This document shows positions 7,477 through 13,898 of a stretch of 24,376 nt of DNA, piece by piece. The notes under the pieces were generated by a model. It did not search any database. It was not told where the DNA came from and worked only from the letters and a program-made list of their open reading frames with translations. Within the stretch, counting starts at the first letter, position 1; every line of letters starts with the position of its first letter. Origin of the DNA: a virus; the IMG/VR virus record IMGVR_UViG_3300046004_001880, positions 1-24,376 of that record. One strand, 5' to 3'. The position numbers and the translations under genes were made by a program.

Positions 7477-8241
7477 TTAAAATGTTAAGTTCATTTTTCT
7501 ACTCATAGATTCTAGTTGCTTTTTAATTTTAGACATGTTTTCACGTTTTACATTTTTTTCAAAATCGATACTTAAAGGTGCTGAAATTAAAGGACACTTG
7601 GAGTATTTAACAGTAGCATTTCCAAATATACTTGTAATTGATTCAGAGTATGTCTGTCTAAATAGCTTCTTACTACATGTAACATTAGCAACCTCATCAG
7701 CATGGCCAGCTTTTACAGCATTATCTCCAAACAACCACAGTTCATTAATGATGGCTGCATCATAAGCGGATTTCGTCATTCCAGACCTTTTTGATGATGC
7801 GGATGACATCCTAGATAGCAGTGCTTGAATATGAGTAAGTCTTGAGTTTAACTCTCCGGGAACTTGACCGGAGATACCTGAAACAGATCCTCTATGACTC
7901 ATAAGAGTTCCAGATGGTGTAATATACCTTGTGCCAAGTTCTTGAACAATCTGATACCCCATAGATGCTGCAAAAACAGTAACTGTGTGTATTTTAATAT
8001 TAAGAGCTTTAATGATATCAATAAATTGTAATCCAGCAGTTACAGAACCGCCCGGAGTATCCATAACTAGATACAGTTCATTTTCAGTAAATGATTTTTG
8101 AATAATTTCTACAGTTTTCTTAGCAATATATCCATCAGAAACTGCTTTATTAAATACTACACAATTCTTTTCGTTTAGCTCAATATTTTTAGCATGCGCT
8201 ATAGTTGATAATAGGGTTAGACTTAGTAAAAGTTTAAGCAT
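7477..8241 (-). CDS. Secreted ClpP-like serine protease
   Basis: 254 residues from the ATG at 8241, chosen because GGAG lies five bases upstream and because it gives a clean signal peptide (MLKLLLSLTLLSTIAHA, cleavage likely before KN); the in-frame ATG at 8268 adds nine residues. The mature part has the ClpP/crotonase fold signatures: DTPGGSV (61-67), the nucleophile Ser93 in AASMGYQ and His116 in MSHRG. The usual catalytic Asp is not obvious; an INELW stretch (165-169) occupies that region. The protein should act outside the cytoplasm, so it cannot be the partner of the nearby ClpX-like protein by standard logic. A candidate promoter lies directly upstream. Confidence 0.85.
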   Translation of the reverse strand: MLKLLLSLTLLSTIAHAKNIELNEKNCVVFNKAVSDGYIAKKTVEIIQKSFTENELYLVMDTPGGSVTAGLQFIDIIKALNIKIHTVTVFAASMGYQIVQELGTRYITPSGTLMSHRGSVSGISGQVPGELNSRLTHIQALLSRMSSASSKRSGMTKSAYDAAIINELWLFGDNAVKAGHADEVANVTCSKKLFRQTYSESITSIFGNATVKYSKCPLISAPLSIDFEKNVKRENMSKIKKQLESMSRKMNLTF

Positions 8242-8284
8242 GAATACTCCGTAAAATGAAACAAACAAAATCGTTTGTAAATAA

Positions 8285-8313
8285 AATATACTAAATTAGT
8301 AAACAAATAACAA
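8285..8313 (-). promoter_or_regulatory. Candidate sigma-70 promoter for the ClpP-like/ClpX-like segment
   Basis: On the - strand, TTGTTA (8313-8308) and TATATT (8290-8285) are separated by exactly 17 bases, in one of the few true intergenic gaps of the block. Transcription would start near 8278, giving a short leader of about 37 bases before the ATG at 8241. The region is AT-rich, so a chance match is possible. Confidence 0.5.
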
Positions 8314-8316
8314 GGA

Positions 8317-8622
8317 TTATTTTATTAAAATAACTCCATTATCAAAACCGCCTCTTTCCAAGCACTTATCTTCTCTTTTTTTAAATACTTCTTCTACAAT
8401 ATTTTGCTTAACTATTAAAGCTTTTAAAACTTCTAAAACATCAGCTAACTCTTCTATCAGATTTTCATTACTGGTAGCATTTAAAACCTCATTAGCTTCT
8501 TCTACTAATTTATTCTTTAACAATAAAAGTACTTCATCTTCGGAAGCTATTCTAGTGACTAAAGTATCCCCTCTTTCCTTAAATACAAATTCTACAATTC
8601 TATCTCTTACCAACTTTTCCAT
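8317..8622 (-). CDS. MazG-like nucleotide pyrophosphohydrolase
   Basis: 101 residues. The MazG/phosphoribosyl-ATP pyrophosphohydrolase-like signature is visible: EEANE (41-45) followed by EELAD (57-61), i.e. EExxE plus ExxD metal-binding motifs, in an all-helical protein. The family hydrolyses nucleoside triphosphates to monophosphates; phage members are thought to clean up non-canonical nucleotides or alter host (p)ppGpp levels. The start overlaps the previous stop as TAATG. The protein is a single MazG-like domain. Confidence 0.8.
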   Translation of the reverse strand: MEKLVRDRIVEFVFKERGDTLVTRIASEDEVLLLLKNKLVEEANEVLNATSNENLIEELADVLEVLKALIVKQNIVEEVFKKREDKCLERGGFDNGVILIK

Positions 8623-8765
8623 TAAAATAACTCTTTTCCAAGGGATGTTTTTTTTAATTCTAGCTCTAATTCACGAATATGGAGGATCTCCATAGCTTCT
8701 TCTACAGATAAACAATTAGATTCTAGTAAAATCATCAACAATTTAATGTCAGAAGCAGTATTCAT
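8622..8765 (-). CDS. 47-residue hypothetical protein
   Basis: ATG at 8765 overlaps the TGA of the HNH gene (ATGA), and the TAA overlaps the MazG-like start (TAATG), which supports a real gene despite its length. The product is a short amphipathic helix-type protein (MNTASDIKLLMILLESN at the start) ending in TSLGKELF. The C-terminus resembles the SLEKELL ending seen in several other small proteins of this block. The codons for GKEL (GGAAAAGAG) also provide the Shine-Dalgarno sequence for the next gene. Confidence 0.6.
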   Translation of the reverse strand: MNTASDIKLLMILLESNCLSVEEAMEILHIRELELELKKTSLGKELF

Positions 8766-9154
8766 TTCTTATTCTCTCTTCTTGCTAAAGCCCTATCACC
8801 GCTTTCGGATAGACTTTTAGATTTATGACATAGCCAGCATATAGACTGAACATTATCCTCATCACAGAATAGCCTACTTATAACTTTATTCCAATCCTTA
8901 TCTTTCCCAGAATCCTCTACTGGTACAACTGGATCGATATGGTCAACATCCATTTTACCAGCAATTGCAGAAGGATGCTCAATTTGGATATACTCTATAG
9001 ATCTTTTACCAGTATAGATTATTTGCTCACACAAGGGACACTGGTGCAGTTCTGGACCTATCTTAGTCTTTTTTTTCGCTTTTAATATCGGACTCCACTG
9101 CTTTGTTAACTTTCTCAACGCTGACATTATTTTTGCTTGGAATCGTTTGTCCAT
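8762..9154 (-). CDS. HNH endonuclease
   Basis: 130 residues. The HNH layout is clear: a first zinc knuckle CPLC (39-42), DVDHIDPV (69-76) with the catalytic His, Asn101 in NVQSICWLC, and a second knuckle CWLCHK (106-111). The N-terminal ~30 residues are basic. Phage HNH proteins cut DNA, either as homing enzymes or as part of packaging and replication processes; no terminase is nearby here, so the role is open. The start at 9154 lies 92 bases inside the upstream gene; an ATG at 9127 is an alternative. Confidence 0.85.
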   Translation of the reverse strand: MDKRFQAKIMSALRKLTKQWSPILKAKKKTKIGPELHQCPLCEQIIYTGKRSIEYIQIEHPSAIAGKMDVDHIDPVVPVEDSGKDKDWNKVISRLFCDEDNVQSICWLCHKSKSLSESGDRALARRENKK

Positions 9155-9509
9155 CCAGTTTCTCCAGTTTCTTTACTTCAAGTCTTGGTCTAATTTTTTC
9201 TTCGACCTTTAATTCAATCTTCTTCTCACTATGTCTAACAAGTTTATCTTTAATCTCAGTTAGTCCGTAGTCTTGCAGTTGATTGAATTGATCAACTTGT
9301 GGAAAACTTTTAGAAACGAATGGGCTTCTAAACCAATCACCCACTGTCGCTAAATATAACTGTCCATCATCAGCTTCAATCAATGTACCTGAACTATGAG
9401 ACAGGATAGTTGCTTTCTTAGGAACTACCCAATGCCTAGCTGCAGCATTTAGCGAATCACTATTTACTACTTGATCTAAAGTTACTTTCATTGTTCTAAC
9501 TACATTCAT
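9063..9509 (-). CDS. Hypothetical protein with charged C-terminus
   Basis: 148 residues, not recognised. The first ~75 residues look folded (ARHWVVPKKATILSHSSG, DGQLYLATVGDWFRSPF); the rest is Lys/Glu/Val-rich and probably extended. The ATG at 9509 has GAGG six bases upstream. The last 92 bases also encode the start of the HNH protein in another frame, which may explain the low-complexity Lys/Glu tail. Confidence 0.6.
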   Translation of the reverse strand: MNVVRTMKVTLDQVVNSDSLNAAARHWVVPKKATILSHSSGTLIEADDGQLYLATVGDWFRSPFVSKSFPQVDQFNQLQDYGLTEIKDKLVRHSEKKIELKVEEKIRPRLEVKKLEKLDGQTIPSKNNVSVEKVNKAVESDIKSEKKD

Positions 9510-9651
9510 CGTTTACCTCTATATAATCTTCGTTATTTGCCAAAATTCTAATATAATGCTCTGTCTCATCAACAGAAAGCTTTCCACAACTACAACTTAC
9601 AAATTGTCCGGGATACGATGAGTAAACTAAATCTGAACATTTTAAACACAT
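9496..9651 (-). CDS. 51-residue zinc-ribbon-like protein
   Basis: A small reading frame from ATG 9651 to TAG 9496. It encodes MCLKCSDLVYSSYPGQF, then SCSCGK, a Cys pattern (CxxC...CxC) typical of a small zinc knuckle, followed by an acidic tail. It fills the gap between two neighbours and overlaps the next start by 14 bases. The ribosome site is weak. No family assigned. Confidence 0.55.
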   Translation of the reverse strand: MCLKCSDLVYSSYPGQFVSCSCGKLSVDETEHYIRILANNEDYIEVNDECS

Positions 9652-9674
9652 GAACTTAGTTTTTTTAAAAATAT

Positions 9675-9956
9675 CTATCCCTTCTTTTTAACTGCTCTAA
9701 ATCCACAAGCAGATTTACATAATTCTAAAAATCCCATGGGTAGTTCAGTTATAGAAACTTCGGCTCCACATTTAGGACATTCATTACACGTATATTTTTT
9801 AATCTTTTCAACAGATTTCTCTACTTTAAACACCTTAACATCTTTATTTTTATCTTGCAACAACTTTTTTAGTTTATCTATTTGTTTTTTTAAATCTTCT
9901 ATCTCTCTTTCAAGTTCATATTCAATTTCTAAATTAGGCTTTCTTTTTCGTCCCAT
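9675..9956 (-). CDS. Coiled-coil protein with C-terminal zinc ribbon
   Basis: 93 residues. An AT-hook-like basic start (GRKRKPN) is followed by a long charged coiled coil (about residues 10-50) and then a zinc-ribbon-type segment with CNECPKCG (57-64) and a later Cys pair (LCKSACG). The start has a strong ribosome site (AAGGAGAG). This suggests a DNA-binding or dimeric adaptor protein, inferred from composition and motifs only. Confidence 0.65.
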   Translation of the reverse strand: MGRKRKPNLEIEYELEREIEDLKKQIDKLKKLLQDKNKDVKVFKVEKSVEKIKKYTCNECPKCGAEVSITELPMGFLELCKSACGFRAVKKKG

Positions 9957-9984
9957 ACTACTCTCCTTAGAAAGTAAACTTGAT

Positions 9985-10131
9985 TTATTTATACTTCAGA
10001 TCTGATAGTTCTTTTTCTAAATCTTTTATCCTTTTTTTATATTTAGCTAAAATTCTTTTATTAATAATAGATTGTTTAATAAAAACATATGACATGGATA
10101 TAATAGATAGTACGAGCACAATTATTAACAC
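9985..10131 (-). CDS. 48-residue membrane protein (GTG start)
   Basis: Reading frame from GTG 10131, preceded by AAAGGAAG at four to five bases, to TAA 9985. The N-terminal ~18 residues are hydrophobic (LIIVLVLSIISMSYVFI), followed by a basic/charged coiled-coil tail (KYKKRIKDLEKELSDLKYK). It starts 11 bases after the upstream membrane protein ends. One-span protein with a cytoplasmic or periplasmic helix; a spanin-like or holin-accessory role cannot be excluded. Confidence 0.55.
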   Translation of the reverse strand: MLIIVLVLSIISMSYVFIKQSIINKRILAKYKKRIKDLEKELSDLKYK

Positions 10132-10141
10132 TAATCTTCCT

Positions 10142-10321
10142 TTAATTTCGCTTCTCTTTAACTTCGTACACTACCCCATCAATATACACTATATTTGTTT
10201 TAAGGCTAGTTTTAGATACAAATTCCTTAGTTATTACCCATCCGGTAATACCCATCATAATTACAAATGCAAGATACATGCCTATTAGAAAACTATTCGT
10301 ACATTTAATTAATCTATTCAC
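10142..10321 (-). CDS. 59-residue membrane protein (GTG start)
   Basis: GTG at 10321 follows GAGG at six bases and overlaps the end of the DUF3310 gene. The protein has one hydrophobic stretch (residues ~11-30, FLIGMYLAFVIMMGITGWVI) followed by a ~29-residue polar part ending VVYEVKEKRN. No family recognised. It forms a pair of tiny membrane proteins with the next gene. Confidence 0.55.
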   Translation of the reverse strand: MNRLIKCTNSFLIGMYLAFVIMMGITGWVITKEFVSKTSLKTNIVYIDGVVYEVKEKRN

Positions 10322-10574
10322 TAGTTACCTCATCAATAGTTTTTTTCCTAAGTTCATAGTAATCCTGATTAGTTTGCTGCGCAAGCATTTTAATAAGATA
10401 ATTTATAGCTTTTTTTAAATCCTGCTCCCCATTCTTGTGCCTGTATCTGGCAATATACTTAACAACTGCTCCCTGCATATAATCAAATCCCATGCCAGTT
10501 ATAGCATCCCAAACTTCGATAGTCCCATTATTGTATCTTGACGGTCTGGCAGTTGTTTCTGATTCTTTTGACAT
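10314..10574 (-). CDS. DUF3310 family protein
   Basis: 86 residues. The core (ITGMGFDYMQGAVVKYIAR followed by RHKNGEQDLKKAINYL) is the signature of the DUF3310 family, common in phages and often annotated, without solid proof for most members, as a nucleotide-kinase-related protein because of T7 gp1.7. Start supported by GGGAG seven bases upstream. The family usually appears among early or nucleotide-metabolism genes, consistent with the setting. Confidence 0.8.
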   Translation of the reverse strand: MSKESETTARPSRYNNGTIEVWDAITGMGFDYMQGAVVKYIARYRHKNGEQDLKKAINYLIKMLAQQTNQDYYELRKKTIDEVTSE

Positions 10575-10585
10575 TAGTACACTCC

Positions 10586-10819
10586 CTATAAGTTAAGTGT
10601 TGAAGCGGATTCATTCAATCTTTGTTTAACCATATCTTCAGATATGTGTAGCAGATCAGCAATGTCTGATACAGATTCCCCACTAATATACAACATGCAT
10701 ACATACCAGTTAGATTCTATAAAATAATTGGTATCTACTGTTAGTCTAATCTCAGATACGGTGGGATATTTGTAAATAATTCTATGAATTTTAAATATAA
10801 TTTTAGCTATTGTTTTCAT
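10586..10819 (-). CDS. Small HTH protein (sigma region 4-like)
   Basis: 77 residues. The C-terminal half contains a helix-turn-helix of the sigma-70 region 4/LuxR style (SVSDIADLLHISEDMVKQRL, residues 49-68). The N-terminal part is basic and hydrophobic (KTIAKIIFKIHRIIYKYP). The start overlaps the metallopeptidase stop as TAATG. It may regulate transcription of phage or host promoters; as a single-domain protein it could bind RNA polymerase or DNA. Function inferred from the motif only. Confidence 0.6.
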   Translation of the reverse strand: MKTIAKIIFKIHRIIYKYPTVSEIRLTVDTNYFIESNWYVCMLYISGESVSDIADLLHISEDMVKQRLNESASTLNL

Positions 10820-11148
10820 TATCTTAAAAAGAAATTAAGTATTTGATCTACCATTAAATACATTTCTGCTCCATGTTCTCCAAATATTTCAGCACAAACT
10901 TCCTCCATTTGATCTGCGGTTAAGCTAGAAGAATTAATACTGCAGCACATTACATAAGCATGCATAAGTTCGTGTCTAATGTAGTCAGGAGATAATTCAG
11001 ATAGCTTAAAGTATATTTCGTGATCTTTGGTATAAGTAATTGCGTGACTATCTGTACCATGCTTTCTATTATAAGTAGAACTAGCCTGAGCATAGAATTT
11101 CCATTCTATACCTTTTATCTTAGCTGTAAAAAATTTAGGCCTAGTCAT
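10819..11148 (-). CDS. Zincin-like metallopeptidase
   Basis: 109 residues. RHELMHAYV (58-66) holds the HExxH zinc site (His59, Glu60, His63), and EEVCAEIFG (82-90) offers the third ligand Glu, as in ImmA/IrrE- and SprT-type small zinc proteases. The N-terminal part is beta-rich (KIKGIEWKFYA). The start has GGAG at eight bases. Directly coupled to an HTH protein, an arrangement reminiscent of protease/regulator pairs. Confidence 0.7.
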   Translation of the reverse strand: MTRPKFFTAKIKGIEWKFYAQASSTYNRKHGTDSHAITYTKDHEIYFKLSELSPDYIRHELMHAYVMCCSINSSSLTADQMEEVCAEIFGEHGAEMYLMVDQILNFFLR

Positions 11149-11186
11149 TATAGATCTCCACGATCATTTTTAAATTAAAACATATA

Positions 11187-11438
11187 CTAATATCTATGGT
11201 TATGTTTTCTTCTACAGTAAGAAGAGCAGTACATTACGGCATATCCTTTTTTAGTTTCATGTATATAATAATTAGAATTTACATAATGAAATACCATAAT
11301 AGCAGTTTTAGCTGATATAGGCATAACAACTCTAGATGGTGCTTTAATGCTTCTAGAACAGCAGGAGCATAATACCATACCATCTAATCTTCTTCTTATT
11401 GGCTGGTTTACAATCTTTCCATCTATGTTGTAGCTCAC
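11187..11438 (-). CDS. Zinc-finger-like small protein (GTG start)
   Basis: 83 residues beginning at GTG 11438 in a GTGA overlap with the upstream stop; AAGG precedes it. The Cys pattern CSCC (24-27) and CSSYCRRKHNH near the C-terminus suggests a treble-clef or zinc-ribbon fold. The C-terminal Arg/His cluster could bind nucleic acid. Not assigned to a family. Confidence 0.6.
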   Translation of the reverse strand: MSYNIDGKIVNQPIRRRLDGMVLCSCCSRSIKAPSRVVMPISAKTAIMVFHYVNSNYYIHETKKGYAVMYCSSYCRRKHNHRY

Positions 11439-11635
11439 TTTAGCCTTTTAATAAGTTCTTCTGACTCTCCATCTAACTCACCTCTAATATACTCCCCAAT
11501 AACTAATCCGTCAATCCAAAGTATATCCGAGTTTGATTTTACAATTGGAGCTACAAATTCTAAAGCTTTCTTTTTGCTATTAAAAGTTTTTTGTTTAGGA
11601 GTGCAGTCGTCTACGTACAAAACTGTATACTTCAT
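11435..11635 (-). CDS. 66-residue hypothetical protein
   Basis: Alpha/beta-looking small protein (KYTVLYVDDCTPKQKTF, then ILWIDGLVIGEYIRGE), no recognised domain. The Shine-Dalgarno AGGAG lies within the last codons of the exonuclease gene and the stop is shared with the next start (GTGA), so it belongs to the coupled chain. Confidence 0.6.
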   Translation of the reverse strand: MKYTVLYVDDCTPKQKTFNSKKKALEFVAPIVKSNSDILWIDGLVIGEYIRGELDGESEELIKRLK

Positions 11636-11636
11636 T

Positions 11637-12422
11637 TTATTTACTCCTATAAGCTTTTAATGCATCCTGTACAACTTCAGTCTTATCGAACTCAGATAGA
11701 ACTATAAATAACTCTTCCGTAGCAAGTACATCCATTTTGTTGTATAGCTCCATTTCTTTCCATGCGGCAACATTACCTTTGCCACACTCGTCCCACAGCA
11801 TGAATCCCGGAAACTTACTATGTGCTAACTTCTTAAGCTTACAGAACTTCTTAGACATCCACTCAAGCTTATTGCTAACAAATTTAAAATGCTTCTTAGC
11901 TAATTTTAAAGTATCTATTTTTTTATAATCACTAGGGCTTCCTAATTTATATTCTAAGAACTTAGCGTTTAGCTTTTTAATATCAAAACTATCAGAATTT
12001 TGACCTATGATGATATCAGCCTCATCCATTAACTTCCAAATAGGCTTTAATAGTTCCTTTTCTTTTGACTTAATGCCTTTGACATCTTTATAAAGAACCT
12101 CATCAGAATCAATCCACTTAGCACTCCAAGAGAATACCCCACCTTCATCTACTATCTGATTAAGGGATATGTTTTGATCAAATAATCCCCAAACCTTAGC
12201 AATCATGGGTTTAGTTTCAATATCTAGAATTAACACTTTTCTAGGTAATTTTTCAATAGAAGATCCATATACTTCTATACAATGCTTTACAGAATCCTGA
12301 GTTCTTGGCCTAGTGGGATATTTATCATTAAACTTCCTAGCAATATCTTTTCTAGAAAATCCTTTCTTATGAAAGTTTAAAACAAAAGTAATTTCTTTTG
12401 GAAGCCAAGGTTTTTTAATCAT
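11637..12422 (-). CDS. HTH-fused DEDD-type 3'-5' exonuclease (RNase H-like)
   Basis: 261 residues. Residues ~5-50 form a helix-turn-helix/SANT-like segment (KKGFSRKDIARKFNDKYP). The rest is a DnaQ-like exonuclease: Exo I LILDIET (64-70, Asp67/Glu69), Exo II GQNSDSFDIKK (140-150, Asp147) and Exo III YNKMD (227-231), a DEDDy pattern. It should degrade single-stranded or mismatched DNA from 3' ends. The polymerase in this window carries its own proofreading domain, so this is a second exonuclease, possibly targeted by its HTH. The start overlaps the upstream stop as ATGA. Confidence 0.85.
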   Translation of the reverse strand: MIKKPWLPKEITFVLNFHKKGFSRKDIARKFNDKYPTRPRTQDSVKHCIEVYGSSIEKLPRKVLILDIETKPMIAKVWGLFDQNISLNQIVDEGGVFSWSAKWIDSDEVLYKDVKGIKSKEKELLKPIWKLMDEADIIIGQNSDSFDIKKLNAKFLEYKLGSPSDYKKIDTLKLAKKHFKFVSNKLEWMSKKFCKLKKLAHSKFPGFMLWDECGKGNVAAWKEMELYNKMDVLATEELFIVLSEFDKTEVVQDALKAYRSK

Positions 12423-12718
12423 TCTAGTTCCTTTAATAATCCAGTCTTTTTTTTAATTCTAGACTCGTGGTAATAAGCTTCTATCATTCTAACACCAGTT
12501 GCCTTAACTGGTAAACAAAAATATGTATAAGGCTTAGCATTATTGGTTATCATAATAATTTCAAATTCTGTATCATTTATCATAACGTATTCATTTATCT
12601 TAAATTTAGGCTTCTTAGCTTTCTTATACATCCAATAATAAAATTGGACAAACGTATGCCCATGCATAAGTATCATATTTAGTGTAAGCAGTATAGACAG
12701 TATAGTAATAGTCACCAT
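12419..12718 (-). CDS. Membrane-anchored SH3-like small protein
   Basis: 99 residues. Residues ~1-25 form one hydrophobic segment (ITILSILLTLNMILMHG), followed by a basic linker (KKAKKPK) and a small beta-type domain (FKINEYVMINDTEFEIIMI) ending KTGLLKELE. The soluble half resembles the other small proteins with an SLEKELL-type end in this block. The codons AAGGAA near the end act as ribosome site for the exonuclease gene. Start in a TAATG overlap. Confidence 0.6.
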   Translation of the reverse strand: MVTITILSILLTLNMILMHGHTFVQFYYWMYKKAKKPKFKINEYVMINDTEFEIIMITNNAKPYTYFCLPVKATGVRMIEAYYHESRIKKKTGLLKELE

Positions 12719-12849
12719 TACAACTTATTTCCTAATAATATTAAAGTTGCTAGTAGGGTAATTGCTTGAATTAGTATTTGAGCAAATTGCAACTTAGATT
12801 GTAATCTTTGGAGCTTAATTCGTTCTTGGTGATAATTATCTTGGTTCAT
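12718..12849 (-). CDS. 43-residue membrane protein next to the endolysin (holin candidate)
   Basis: ATG 12849 overlaps the endolysin stop (ATGA) and its TAA overlaps the next start (TAATG). The N-terminal half is polar and Gln-rich (NQDNYHQERIKLQRLQSKL), and the C-terminal half is a single hydrophobic helix (FAQILIQAITLLATLILL). Size, topology and adjacency to the M15 peptidase make it a candidate holin or pinholin, by inference. Confidence 0.6.
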   Translation of the reverse strand: MNQDNYHQERIKLQRLQSKLQFAQILIQAITLLATLILLGNKL

Positions 12850-13256
12850 GGAAAAAATATTCTCTTTTTAGATTTAGGTGGGACAATCTGTAAGTGTACC
12901 CAATTTGTCATCTTCCCAACTGTAGCAGACTTATCTTCCATATACAAGTTATATTTAGCAAGAATTTCAGGAGTTAGCTTATTAGCCAAAGATTGTTTTT
13001 TATCATCTAGAATATCAATAGCATTTCCAAGCATGTGATTAGATTTTTTAGCAGCACCCTTAGTAGCAGCATTTACTTCACTTGGACGAAACCCAGAAGA
13101 TACCTTAGCCTTAGATATCTCCAATCCACTTAATAGAGCATTTACATGAATTAAAAGAGTTTCCAGATTAGATATTACATCAGGAGTGAGTTCTGGATGA
13201 ACCTCCCTATCTGGGTAAGATCCGGAAGAAGTAACGGCATCCTTTAAATTAATCAC
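12846..13256 (-). CDS. M15-family peptidoglycan peptidase (endolysin)
   Basis: 136 residues from GTG 13256, chosen because it overlaps the upstream stop as GTGA with GGGAG in front; TTG 13268 is the alternative. Motifs of the M15 metallopeptidases: SGFRP (54-58), KSNHMLGNAIDI (71-82, zinc ligands His74 and Asp81) and WVHLQ (119-123, His121). Such enzymes cut peptide bonds in the peptidoglycan stem or crosslink. No signal peptide or cell-wall-binding domain is visible, so release would need a holin. The following 43-residue membrane protein is a candidate. Confidence 0.88.
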   Translation of the reverse strand: MINLKDAVTSSGSYPDREVHPELTPDVISNLETLLIHVNALLSGLEISKAKVSSGFRPSEVNAATKGAAKKSNHMLGNAIDILDDKKQSLANKLTPEILAKYNLYMEDKSATVGKMTNWVHLQIVPPKSKKRIFFP

Positions 13257-13474
13257 TCTATCTCCCAAGTATAGTATCTAACATCATCTTGATCAGCATG
13301 ATCTCCATCCATCATAAAAGACCATTCATTAAATGGAGGAAGTACGCCTAATTCTTCAAGCTTATCTAGTATTCTTTCAGCATCCATACCTTCCTTATCA
13401 TAGTCCTCTGGATAATGATTTCCAGTAAGTCGTAAGACATTAACTACATGTTCGATGGCTTCACTTCTTTTCAT
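13253..13474 (-). CDS. Small MKRSEA-type protein, copy A
   Basis: 73 residues from the ATG at 13474; an upstream in-frame start at 13510 would lie deep in the neighbour. Begins MKRSEAIEHVVNVL and continues with a helix (AERILDKLEELGVLPP). The start matches the 65-residue gene two places upstream, which begins MKRSEAVKLIHNII and has LLKALEEEGMF, so the two are probably paralogues. Helical small phage protein, function unknown. Confidence 0.6.
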   Translation of the reverse strand: MKRSEAIEHVVNVLRLTGNHYPEDYDKEGMDAERILDKLEELGVLPPFNEWSFMMDGDHADQDDVRYYTWEIE

Positions 13475-13694
13475 TTTCTTTTTCCCTAACTCTCTCGACG
13501 ATAAGATCAATATCTCTTATTAACTTAGTCTTAAGCATCTCTATGGATTGTTCTAAGCTAGGAGTCCCAAAGTTACCGTATACAAACTCCATACCGCCCT
13601 GACCAGCATGATATCCCGCATTGTAAATCCAATACATAGGAGTGCCATCTTCTTTAAACTCTATGGCTATTTCGGCTATTTTATATTTATTCAT
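13461..13694 (-). CDS. 77-residue hypothetical protein
   Basis: Starts in an ATGA overlap with the upstream gene. The N-terminal half is aromatic/Gly-rich (MYWIYNAGYHAGQGGMEF), and the C-terminal half is a charged helix (LKTKLIRDIDLIVERVREKE). No family recognised. It lies between the two MKRSEA-type paralogues. Confidence 0.6.
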   Translation of the reverse strand: MNKYKIAEIAIEFKEDGTPMYWIYNAGYHAGQGGMEFVYGNFGTPSLEQSIEMLKTKLIRDIDLIVERVREKENEKK

Positions 13695-13888
13695 TTTTCA
13701 TCCTCCCATCCTTTAGGTGTTCTTAATTGAAACTCACCCAAGTCCTCAACAGGGCAGTAGAACATACCTTCTTCTTCTAGAGCTTTAAGAAGTTCACTAC
13801 AGTCATTTAAGTTAAATTCTTCTGTAGTAAGTAATTCGTCACTGATGATGTTGTGTATTAATTTAACCGCTTCACTTCTCTTCATCAT
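13691..13888 (-). CDS. Small MKRSEA-type protein, copy B
   Basis: 65 residues; two adjacent ATG codons (13888 and 13885) follow AGAGG. Similar in its first 15 residues and overall plan to the 73-residue protein at 13253-13474. It is the first gene after the GC-rich non-coding insert, so its expression could be affected by that element. Function unknown. Confidence 0.6.
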   Translation of the reverse strand: MMKRSEAVKLIHNIISDELLTTEEFNLNDCSELLKALEEEGMFYCPVEDLGEFQLRTPKGWEDEK

Positions 13889-13898
13889 CTATCCTCTT

